From Oceanirhabdus seepicola (GTDB taxonomy: Bacteria; Bacillota; Clostridia; Clostridiales; Clostridiaceae): a stretch of DNA of 64,000 bases. The position numbers and the translations under genes were made by a program. Position 1 is the first letter of the stretch, and every line of letters starts with the position of its first letter. The stretch lies in NCBI RefSeq assembly GCF_023684385.1, contig NZ_JAGSOJ010000001.1:891146-955145 (forward strand). The letters run 5' to 3'. Of the stretch, positions 18,328 through 25,333 are shown one piece after another. The notes beneath the pieces were generated by a model. That model did not search any database. It saw only the letters and a list, made by a program, of their open reading frames with translations, and was not told the origin of the DNA.

Positions 18328-18948
18328 TTACTTATAGAAATGTTTTCTGAAAAAACTTACATAAGAATCACATTCCTTTTCTATTTTACTTCTATCCATT
18401 TCTTTTCCAGTGTTTTTTCTTAATTCCCAATGCTCTCTTATAATTTCTGCTAAAGTAGCTATTATAATCTTTTTCATCTTTTCTATATCTACGTCTTCTT
18501 TAACACCACTAAAATCTAAATTATATGTGTATGCTTTTTCCATAATACCTGGGGATACTTCTTCCGTATATTTCTTTAGCTTATCCCTAGTAATTCTATG
18601 TTTATATTTTTCTAAAAATTCAATCATATAAGGATATACATTCATTAATTCACACTTTATAATCGCCGCTTGTCGCATACGATTAAAAAAATCTTTCTCC
18701 TCCCAGTCAAGCTTATTTCCTATATCATCTACCATAAATTTCGTGGAAAAACATATTAAAAACTCAAACAAATCCTCTTTATTCTCAAAATAATGGTATA
18801 GAAGCCCTCTTGAAACCTCTGCTTTTTTAACTATAACATTAGTTGATGCTTTCTCTAGTTCATTCTTAGCAAAAACCTCAAAAGATGCATTTACTATTCT
18901 TAAAACCTTCTCATTATTGGTGTCTATATGTTCATATTTTTCGTCCAT
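18328..18948 (-). CDS. TetR/AcrR family transcriptional regulator
   Basis: The 206-residue protein has the TetR N-terminal DNA-binding domain at about residues 14-62: ILRIVNASFEVFAKN-like helix, VIVKKAEVSRGLLYHYFENK. A helical ligand domain follows with no recognisable ligand motif. A perfect long inverted repeat with an embedded promoter lies right upstream, as expected for autoregulation. The dikinase is the next gene downstream on the strand, so the regulator probably controls it and itself in response to a drug-like ligand. The TAG/TAA region abuts element copy C. Confidence 0.9.
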   Translation of the reverse strand: MDEKYEHIDTNNEKVLRIVNASFEVFAKNELEKASTNVIVKKAEVSRGLLYHYFENKEDLFEFLICFSTKFMVDDIGNKLDWEEKDFFNRMRQAAIIKCELMNVYPYMIEFLEKYKHRITRDKLKKYTEEVSPGIMEKAYTYNLDFSGVKEDVDIEKMKKIIIATLAEIIREHWELRKNTGKEMDRSKIEKECDSYVSFFRKHFYK

Positions 18949-18972
18949 TTCTACACTTCCTTATTTAAAAAC

Positions 18973-19023
18973 TGACACCTTCTGTCTGTTTTTATTATAT
19001 CCTTTACAGACAGAAGGTGTCAA
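18973..19023 (-). promoter_or_regulatory. TetR-type operator with embedded promoter
   Basis: TGACACCTTCTGTCTGT and ACAGACAGAAGGTGTCA form a perfect 17-base inverted repeat. Each arm is itself a small palindrome (GACA-CCTTC-TGTC), so two dimer sites are likely. On the minus strand TTGACA (19023-19018) and TATAAT (18999-18994) are 18 bases apart: one arm covers the -35 and the other lies just past the -10. Binding would block the promoter. Confidence 0.8.
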
Positions 19024-19070
19024 TATTTTTTTTGTGAAATCCAAAGCCATCCACCTCTTCATAAAATGTA

Positions 19071-19112
19071 AAAAGGGAAAATCCGCACCCTGTGGTATAA
19101 ATTTTCCCTTTT
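19071..19112 (-). terminator. Terminator after the RTX-like gene
   Basis: AAAAGGGAAAAT pairs with ATTTTCCCTTTT around an 17-base loop. On the minus strand the hairpin ends TTTTCCCTTTTTACATTTT. It lies 15 bases after the stop. Confidence 0.75.
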
Positions 19113-19126
19113 AGACTAAGTTATCT

Positions 19127-20410
19127 TTATTTACTTTTTATATCTTTGTCTGTAAATCTTAATAATTCAATATTCTTTAAAATACATTTGCCATCACGTC
19201 CATTAATTGTGTCAGTTACAATTACTCCTTCTGAAGATTTCTCTACAGTATACTCTAGAGATGCTCCTCGGAATTGAACAATATCAATGCCACCCATTCC
19301 ATTTACAATATTTTCACCACTGTTACCCATAAGAATATTATCCAGGTCATTACCATATAAATTGCTATTGTTACTTCCTGTCAACGTAACATTTTTCAAA
19401 TACTGAGACTTAAATGTATATGGAGCTTTATTGTCAAAATACATTTTAAAATCGCCTGTAAAGCTAGGATCCACGCGAATCATCGTTGTTATATATGGAG
19501 GTAAAAATGAGTTAAGAGCCTTATATCCAAGAGTGTCCATATTAATAACATCTTCTCTTGATTTTGCAACATATCCTCCCCACATACCACCTTTTTTAGG
19601 GAAAGCATTCCATAAACCATAATAGCTATCAATTACTGAAACAATATATTCTTGTTCTAAACTTCCTTCTTTTTCCCACTCATCTATCGTTTTCCCAAAT
19701 CCAAGTGCCCAAAGACCTTCCTCGCCCCTCTTTGATTTATCTGCTAGTAGAGCATTATCCATAGCTTTTTTTATACTTTGTGATGTTTCATTATCCGCTT
19801 GTGGCTTTTTAGTTGTACCAATTCCATAATCATGGACCAAATGGAATATCTCTTCAAAAGATGCATCTCTATGCTCATAATCATTTTCTATATACCATTT
19901 TGATCCTACATTAGCTACTTCAGAGTAGTTAAGGTTTTGTCCTAAAGACATTGCTAGCATAGATGTTTTACCATCACGATCAGCACCATTAGGCATTATA
20001 AGAATAGATTCATTATCTGCCATCTTATTAGCAATTTCCGTTTTATCCTTTGTATCAGTACTTTCAAGATAAAAACTTAATATACTATAAGCATATAATA
20101 CTTGTTCATCATTAACTTCGTTTTGAGCTAATATTCGTATAGGTTTTCCATTTGGAGCAACATAATCTATATATTTAGTATAATATTTAGCTGCTTTTCC
20201 TCCAAGTTCGTCTGTACTCTTTACAATATCATACTCATCAACATAATCTATATAATTAGGATTCTTGATTTTCATTGAGGTTTTCCACTTTGGTACGTTT
20301 AACTTCTCTTCTGGTACTTTTTTATAAAATATTCCTAAAGTTTTTAATCCATATCCGATTGCAACTGCTATAGCTACACCTGTTATAGTAGCAATTAATT
20401 TTTTATTCAT
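19127..20410 (-). CDS. Membrane-anchored or exported protein with an RTX-like tail
   Basis: The 427-residue product has a signal anchor at residues 4-27 (LIATITGVAIAVAIGYGL). A domain of about 300 residues that I do not recognise follows, including SFEEIFHLVHDYGI, SILIMPNGADRDG and KKGGMWGGYVAKS. The C-terminal 80 residues carry hemolysin-type calcium-binding-like repeats (NLYGNDLDNILMGNSGEN, NGMGGIDIVQF). The FHLVHD segment recalls a metal-binding helix, but it is not HExxH, so no protease call is made. RTX tails are uncommon in Clostridium. GGAGAGAGG lies just before the ATG. Confidence 0.65.
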   Translation of the reverse strand: MNKKLIATITGVAIAVAIGYGLKTLGIFYKKVPEEKLNVPKWKTSMKIKNPNYIDYVDEYDIVKSTDELGGKAAKYYTKYIDYVAPNGKPIRILAQNEVNDEQVLYAYSILSFYLESTDTKDKTEIANKMADNESILIMPNGADRDGKTSMLAMSLGQNLNYSEVANVGSKWYIENDYEHRDASFEEIFHLVHDYGIGTTKKPQADNETSQSIKKAMDNALLADKSKRGEEGLWALGFGKTIDEWEKEGSLEQEYIVSVIDSYYGLWNAFPKKGGMWGGYVAKSREDVINMDTLGYKALNSFLPPYITTMIRVDPSFTGDFKMYFDNKAPYTFKSQYLKNVTLTGSNNSNLYGNDLDNILMGNSGENIVNGMGGIDIVQFRGASLEYTVEKSSEGVIVTDTINGRDGKCILKNIELLRFTDKDIKSK

Positions 20411-20603
20411 AATCCTCTCTCCTTAACACAATATTTAAAAATAAGTTTTCTTAATATATTGGTTTTGCTTGATTTACTTTAGAATATCATCTACATGTAT
20501 CCATCTTGTGTCTTATAATAAAAATTTAATATATTGTATCATCAACACTGGTTATCAAGTCTAATTTTAAGAAAAATGATTTTGAATAACAAATATCTCT
20601 AGT

Positions 20604-20645
20604 GAACCCAGAGTAGAAGAAATTCCACCCTGGGTTCTTTTTTTG
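20604..20645 (+). terminator. Hairpin with T-run, plus orientation
   Basis: GAACCCAG pairs with CTGGGTTC and TTTTTTT follows on the plus strand. Both neighbouring genes run on the minus strand, so it faces against them. It may stop antisense transcription or be a relic of a lost plus-strand gene. Confidence 0.5.
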
Positions 20646-20668
20646 ACCATCTTTTAAATCCTTACATC

Positions 20669-21382
20669 TCAATTTTCAATAAAATTCAAAATTGCATCAA
20701 CGGATATGTTTTGCTGTTCTTCACGACTTATTGTAGCTGCAGGATCACCTTTTTGCTCACCATAATTTCCAAATTGCGCATGGTTACCGCCTTCAATTAC
20801 AACAATATTTTCTGTGTAATCTATATGCTCTTCAAGATTTGAATTGAAAGTACCGTAAACAGTTAAAGCTTTTTCTGCAGGATAATCTCCATAAACATAT
20901 GACCCTAACAAAATAAGCCCCTCTACTTTGTCCTTATTTTCGGATGCATAACTACTTGCCATAGCTCCACCCATAGAATGACCGCCTATATACCAATTCT
21001 TTATTTCAGGAAGTTTGTCAAACACATCATCTGCCGCATGCGAATCAAATATAGCCATATTAAAAGGCATTTCTACTAAGACACAAGTAATCCCTTTATC
21101 AGTTAACTTCTTCAATATAGGGAAATAAGCTATATGCTCAACCTTTGCTCCAGGGTAAAAAATCAAAGCTGTATCACCCGGTATAGCTGGAGACAATATA
21201 GTAAGGTTGTCTACTACTTCTATCTTTGAATTATCTTGCATAACTTCAATTGCTATGTCCTCAGCTCTGTAATAATCAGAAACATAGATAAAAAATCCTA
21301 CAACTGAAATCAAAAGAATACAAACCAAAGATATTATCGCTATTTTTGTTTTTCTAAAACGTTTTTTATTTTTTACATCCAT
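20669..21382 (-). CDS. Membrane-anchored alpha/beta hydrolase
   Basis: The product (237 residues from the chosen start) has one N-terminal transmembrane segment, IAIISLVCILLISVVGFFIYV. The alpha/beta-hydrolase domain outside has the nucleophile elbow GGHSMGGAMAS with the likely catalytic serine. EGGNHAQFG near the C-terminus supplies the histidine, and LLGSYVYGDYPAEK lies between. The substrate is unknown. A TTG-initiated frame begins at 21397, but GGAGGTGG is 8 bases before the ATG at 21382, so that ATG is chosen. It may be co-transcribed with the flavoprotein pair upstream. Confidence 0.85.
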   Translation of the reverse strand: MDVKNKKRFRKTKIAIISLVCILLISVVGFFIYVSDYYRAEDIAIEVMQDNSKIEVVDNLTILSPAIPGDTALIFYPGAKVEHIAYFPILKKLTDKGITCVLVEMPFNMAIFDSHAADDVFDKLPEIKNWYIGGHSMGGAMASSYASENKDKVEGLILLGSYVYGDYPAEKALTVYGTFNSNLEEHIDYTENIVVIEGGNHAQFGNYGEQKGDPAATISREEQQNISVDAILNFIEN

Positions 21383-21455
21383 ATATTCCACCTCCAAATG
21401 TTATTTATAAATTACATATAAGGTATATGTAGAGATAAGATTAGAGATTTATCTC

Positions 21456-22817
21456 TTAATACTTATCTTTTTTAGGTTTAGCAGCTTCAATCACCTTTTG
21501 ATACGGTGCTATTATAAACTCATTCATTTGACCCTTCATTTTTTTCTGTACAGAAGGTAAATTCATCAAAAGCCCGATGATATACATCATTAAAATTCTA
21601 CCTTTTTTCTTATGCGGAAAATCGTAAATACCATGTTTCTTATAGAATTTATGATCAGCCTTCATCATTCCACGCATTAAATAAATAAGATCTCTAAAAA
21701 TCTTTGTACCCCCAACACCATAGAAGTTCTTTGGTCTTGTACACTTATTTCTCAGTGCATAACAAATACTCTGTGATAAATTTTGAATTGACTTAGAAGT
21801 ATCTACTTCGTCTGTTGCAACACCAGCAAGATAAGTTCCACCCACCTCACAACGTGCTTCCACAATAGTTTGAAGATTATGCTCTGCCATATAATCCCCA
21901 CTAATTAAATATCCTACAGTCATCCCCTCTGTTACAGCTCTATGTCCATTACAGAACTGACGGTCATCATAAAGTTTCAAGCTTGAATGTGTATAGTGAT
22001 CACTTATTGTAAAGGCATAGATAATTGCATTTGCCTTTTGAATTTCATTTCTTAAAAAATCATCAAAACCATCCTTATACACACATTTTCCTGTAACTGA
22101 ACAACGTAAGCAACCAAGACAGCCTCCATCAATACGGGTTTTTCTCAAATTTACTTCTCTAGCTTTATAAGGTAATGTTGACTTAAAATCTTCAATCATA
22201 TTTCTTAAATTAGTATCATCCTCTGCACAGTTCGTTAAGATAACTACATCCAAACCACTCTCTTTAGAGGTATTTTCTAAAACTGGTTTATAAATTTCTC
22301 TTTTTTCTTTATAAACGCCTGGCGAAACACACACATAAATATCATTTTTTATGTCAAACAACAGCTGTTCAAAAAAACTCTCAGCTTCTATTTGACCTTT
22401 TTTTTCTTGTAAATCATCCATATCTGCAGACAAACCTCGAATATATTTAAGTCCTAAGTTGTGACAATTTTCTTCAATGAATTTATGAGCAGTCACATCA
22501 TAAAAATGTTTTGATGTAGTAATTTGAGTTGTAAATTTTTCTTTTAAATCTACACCATTTTCTTTAATAAGTTCAATAAATCTATGCATCTGATAAGGAG
22601 CAATAAATGTATAAACAGGATAAGCAAATAAAATTATTTCTGCATCTTCTAAGGCTTTTTTTGCCTCACTAAAATCTTTTTCATATGCTTTTATTCTTTG
22701 TCCTACATGTAAAACTGTAAAATCATGCTCAGGGTAGACTTTTTCTAAATACAATACCGTTTGCAGGGTAATACTATTCTTACCTTTTGGACTTCCATTC
22801 AGAACTAATATTTTCAT
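21456..22817 (-). CDS. Double flavodoxin-fold NAD(P)H-dependent oxidoreductase
   Basis: The 453-residue protein has two flavodoxin-like halves. The first begins MKILVLNGSPKGKNSIT, the FMN phosphate loop, and has LFAYPVYTFIAPYQM. The second has DVVILTNCAEDDTNLR, the cysteine cluster GGCLGCLRCSVTGKC typical of iron-sulfur flavoproteins, and ISDHYTHSSLKLYDDR. It could reduce quinones, nitro compounds or other electrophiles. Its ATG overlaps the stop of the PadR regulator gene by one base (TAATG), so the two are translationally coupled and the regulator likely controls it. Confidence 0.85.
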   Translation of the reverse strand: MKILVLNGSPKGKNSITLQTVLYLEKVYPEHDFTVLHVGQRIKAYEKDFSEAKKALEDAEIILFAYPVYTFIAPYQMHRFIELIKENGVDLKEKFTTQITTSKHFYDVTAHKFIEENCHNLGLKYIRGLSADMDDLQEKKGQIEAESFFEQLLFDIKNDIYVCVSPGVYKEKREIYKPVLENTSKESGLDVVILTNCAEDDTNLRNMIEDFKSTLPYKAREVNLRKTRIDGGCLGCLRCSVTGKCVYKDGFDDFLRNEIQKANAIIYAFTISDHYTHSSLKLYDDRQFCNGHRAVTEGMTVGYLISGDYMAEHNLQTIVEARCEVGGTYLAGVATDEVDTSKSIQNLSQSICYALRNKCTRPKNFYGVGGTKIFRDLIYLMRGMMKADHKFYKKHGIYDFPHKKKGRILMMYIIGLLMNLPSVQKKMKGQMNEFIIAPYQKVIEAAKPKKDKY

Positions 22818-23371
22818 TATTCATTCTCCATCTTTCTTATTAGTTTTTTATACCATTCAATTTCAAACTCCGCTGAATCAATACCATATTCTAAAGTGTA
22901 TCCTTGATATATAAAAACATCTTGTAAAAACTTATCTTCTGTGTCTAATATTTCTCCACTCTTCATATGTTCGAATTCTTCTTTTATAGAAATAAGAACA
23001 GCTTTTACTGTTTCTAATTGAGCTATATAGCCTAAGATAGATTTTCTACGTTCTTCCTTTGGTGCAATACCAAGAAAAAATAGTTTAGAAAGCTCCATAT
23101 TTTTAACCTTTTTAGTTTGCATTGGTGTAACAATCCACTCTAAAAAGTTTGTTCTTCCTTTTTCTGTAATGGAATAAAGTTTTTTATTTTTACCCTTTTC
23201 TACATACTCCTCAAATTCTATACTATCTTGTAAACTCAGCTTTTTAAGTGCTGTCTGTACACTTCCAGCACTATTAGAACAAATTGTAGATAGATTCTTT
23301 TTTAAAAATTGTTGTATCTCATAGCCAGTCATTGGTTTTAAAATTAAAAGCCCTAAAATAATAAATTCCAT
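22817..23371 (-). CDS. PadR family transcriptional regulator
   Basis: The 184-residue protein opens with the PadR winged helix: MEFIILGLLILKPMTGYEIQ, then GSVQTALKKLSLQDSIEF and KNKKLYSITEKGRTNFLEW. A C-terminal helical dimerisation part follows, as in PadR subfamily 2. A frame opens at 23380 with TTG, but the ATG at 23371 has GAGAGG at good spacing and gives the standard start. PadR proteins usually repress neighbouring efflux or detoxification genes; here the flavoprotein directly downstream is the likely target. Confidence 0.9.
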   Translation of the reverse strand: MEFIILGLLILKPMTGYEIQQFLKKNLSTICSNSAGSVQTALKKLSLQDSIEFEEYVEKGKNKKLYSITEKGRTNFLEWIVTPMQTKKVKNMELSKLFFLGIAPKEERRKSILGYIAQLETVKAVLISIKEEFEHMKSGEILDTEDKFLQDVFIYQGYTLEYGIDSAEFEIEWYKKLIRKMENE

Positions 23372-23530
23372 ACACTTCAACCTCTCTATTAAATATATAT
23401 CTATTAGACATATATTATCGCAATTAGTTTAAGAAGTCAATTCTACACTTCTTCATATACTACTCTATCATCGTTACTGTTTCAACATGTGACGTTTATT
23501 GGAACCATATGAATAATAGTAACTTCATTA

Positions 23531-23616
23531 GTTTGACTCCTTCAGAAATACCCCTGGGGTGTAATTTTTCCCATTTAGAAAATTTTACACCCCAGGGGTA
23601 TTTGCGCCTGAACTTG
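23531..23616. repeat. CCCCTGGGG palindrome repeat, copy 1 (long form)
   Basis: GTTTGACTCCTTCAG and GCGCCTGAACTTG frame the palindromes ATACCCCTGGGGTGTAA and TTACACCCCAGGGGTAT. Copy 2 at 25110 has the same frame with a single palindrome. Copy 1 carries an extra hairpin of about 40 bases in the middle. Confidence 0.75.
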
Positions 23617-23678
23617 TGAATATGCTTGCTCTTATATCCTTATATTTTTAGCTAGTCAAGCTTTTTATATAAACACAT

Positions 23679-23713
23679 AAAAAAGACCTTTCTTCTCAGA
23701 TAAGCCTTGTCTT
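23679..23713 (-). terminator. Terminator after the AAC(3)-I-like gene
   Basis: On the minus strand a GGCTTATCTGAGAAG hairpin is followed by GGTCTTTTTTATG. The sequence is a diverged copy of the terminators at 49093 and 60233. Confidence 0.55.
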
Positions 23714-23762
23714 TCCTATATAAATATTCTAACTTATATATGTATTATTTGAAATAATGAAT

Positions 23763-24185
23763 CTATAATAGAAAATCAAACATTACATCATCATTATTTT
23801 CTCTAATCCCACCTGATTTTTCATATAATCTCATTGCTGCTGTATTGCTATTATTAGTTATTAAAAATATCTCTGAACATCCATTGCTAGCTGCTACATT
23901 TTTTAACTCTTCAATTAAAGCCATACCTATTCCCTTTTTCTTAAACTCCTGGAAAACATCAATTGAATGCAAATACATATCAGCTTTTTCATCATTTAAC
24001 TTTTCTAATATATAAGCATATAAAAATCCACAAGTAGTAGTTCCATTATCAGCAACTAATAATATATTCTTATCACTATAAAAGAATTCCTCGTTTACCT
24101 TAAAGAATTTATCACCTGCTTTTTCAAACAACTCCTTAATGAGTCTTTCTTCACCTTTTCTTACTCTGTTAATTGCTATATTCAA
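23763..24185 (-). CDS. GNAT acetyltransferase, AAC(3)-I-like
   Basis: The 140-residue protein has the GNAT acetyl-CoA loop as KKKGIGMALIEELKNVA and the C-terminal TAAMRLYEKSGG. The overall frame (LLVADNGTTTCGFLYAYILEK, YLHSIDVFQEFKKKGIG, ENNDDVMFDF ending) is that of the aminoglycoside 3-N-acetyltransferase type I group. Drug activity is possible but unproven, since many such proteins have other substrates. The ATG follows AGGGGGACTTAAT. With the next, divergent gene it lies between two direct copies of the CCCCTGGGG repeat. Confidence 0.75.
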   Translation of the reverse strand: MNIAINRVRKGEERLIKELFEKAGDKFFKVNEEFFYSDKNILLVADNGTTTCGFLYAYILEKLNDEKADMYLHSIDVFQEFKKKGIGMALIEELKNVAASNGCSEIFLITNNSNTAAMRLYEKSGGIRENNDDVMFDFLL

Positions 24186-24393
24186 TATTAAGTCCCCCTT
24201 TATAGTTTAACAAATATATACAATACACCTTATTATATCATAAATTTTAGAGTAACTATAAAATCAAGAACCTTTGCTAAAAGCCCTTTTAAAAGATAGA
24301 TTTTTCTTAATTTTACATTATATTCAATAAATTATGGTATAATAGTATTTATCATTGTTAAATAAAAATAAAATAAGATTTAGGAGTAATTTT

Positions 24394-25062
24394 ATGGGGT
24401 ATAATCCAGCAAGTATTCTTACAGCACCTCTTGCAATAGCATTTTTAATTTTAACAGGTTACATACTATCATATACTTCTTACTATATGAAAAGAGCAGG
24501 GTTTAAATTTAAGTTTTTAAAAAATGCTGTTAAGCCAGACATAGAGCATAAAAAAGCAATTTTACTTGTTTTTGTAGTATTTGTAGCTTTAGTTTTTTTA
24601 TTGGCATTTAGAAAACATAACAAAATTCTAAATGGAGAATTAAATGTACAAATAGGAAGGATATCTTCAACACGCATTATTACTAAAAAGAGTACAAAAG
24701 GAAGCGATCATACTATATTTACTGTTAATACACTTCATGGAAAACGACTAAATTTTGATGAATATGGATATTATAATTTAACTCCTTATGTGAACTCAAA
24801 AGAATTGATTTATATAATATATAACGAGTATGGGGTTCTGAAGTTTGATATTTATAATGAAGAATTTGATGAATCCAAATATGATGATAAAATTATGAAG
24901 CTACATAATGAATATATTTCATCCGTTAATAAAGACGTATTTGACTATAAAAACTTAGCGGACACAGACTTTTCATGGATCATACCTTTTGCCATTTCTA
25001 TAGATATCATACTATTAATATTTAATTTTTTCTTAAAGATGTCATCACGAAATTTAAGATAG
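24394..25062 (+). CDS. Hypothetical membrane protein
   Basis: The product (222 residues) is not recognised. It has an N-terminal membrane helix (PLAIAFLILTGYILSY), a second helix (KAILLVFVVFVALVFLLAF), and a hydrophilic domain of about 110 residues with a beta-rich look. A final C-terminal helix follows (FSWIIPFAISIDIILLIFNF). A TTG-initiated frame opens at 24355, but TAGGAG sits 7 bases before the ATG at 24394, so that start is chosen. It is divergent from the acetyltransferase gene; the palindromic repeat copy 2 follows and may act as its terminator. Confidence 0.65.
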   Translation: MGYNPASILTAPLAIAFLILTGYILSYTSYYMKRAGFKFKFLKNAVKPDIEHKKAILLVFVVFVALVFLLAFRKHNKILNGELNVQIGRISSTRIITKKSTKGSDHTIFTVNTLHGKRLNFDEYGYYNLTPYVNSKELIYIIYNEYGVLKFDIYNEEFDESKYDDKIMKLHNEYISSVNKDVFDYKNLADTDFSWIIPFAISIDIILLIFNFFLKMSSRNLR

Positions 25063-25109
25063 TGACTTATTATAGAGATCTTTTATTTGGGGTTTTATCA
25101 ACTTCAGTC

Positions 25110-25156
25110 GTTTGACTCCTTCAGAATACCCCTGGGGTATTTGCGCCTGAACTTGC
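25110..25156. repeat. CCCCTGGGG palindrome repeat, copy 2 (short form)
   Basis: GTTTGACTCCTTCAG, then AATACCCCTGGGGTATT, then TGCGCCTGAACTTG: the same frame as copy 1 at 23531 and in direct orientation. A more distant relative, CCCCGGAGTATTTTTCCCAGGGG, lies at 29278-29300 before fliB. Confidence 0.75.
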
Positions 25157-25194
25157 CTAATATGAAATGATTGAAATTAGTCGTAAAAAGTGTT

Positions 25195-25242
25195 ATGCTA
25201 TCAACAGTAAATCCAAAAACAATTTCGTTACTATATATATAA
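25195..25242 (+). CDS. Possible leader peptide of the ABC-F gene
   Basis: An ATG opens a 15-codon frame reading MLSTVNPKTISLLYI, whose stop lies inside the left arm of the following hairpin. This layout fits ribosome-stalling attenuation known for drug-inducible ABC-F genes. The upstream Shine-Dalgarno (AAAAAGTG) is weak, so the call is speculative. Confidence 0.3.
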   Translation: MLSTVNPKTISLLYI

Positions 25243-25282
25243 TCTTCCCAATTGCAAAATTGCAATTGGGAAGATTATATAT
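25235..25282 (+). promoter_or_regulatory. Perfect 23-bp hairpin in the ABC-F leader
   Basis: The left arm (ATATATAATCTTCCCAATTG-type) pairs perfectly with the right arm around a two-base loop centred at 25258. A second small hairpin AAGAGC-GCTCTT with a T7 run in its loop follows at 25285-25307. No promoter-like spacing separates these from the ABC-F gene, so they sit in its leader and could act as an attenuator. Confidence 0.65.
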
Positions 25283-25333
25283 TGAAGAGCTTTTTTTATA
25301 GGCTCTTTTCAAATGATAAAGAGAGGTAATAAT

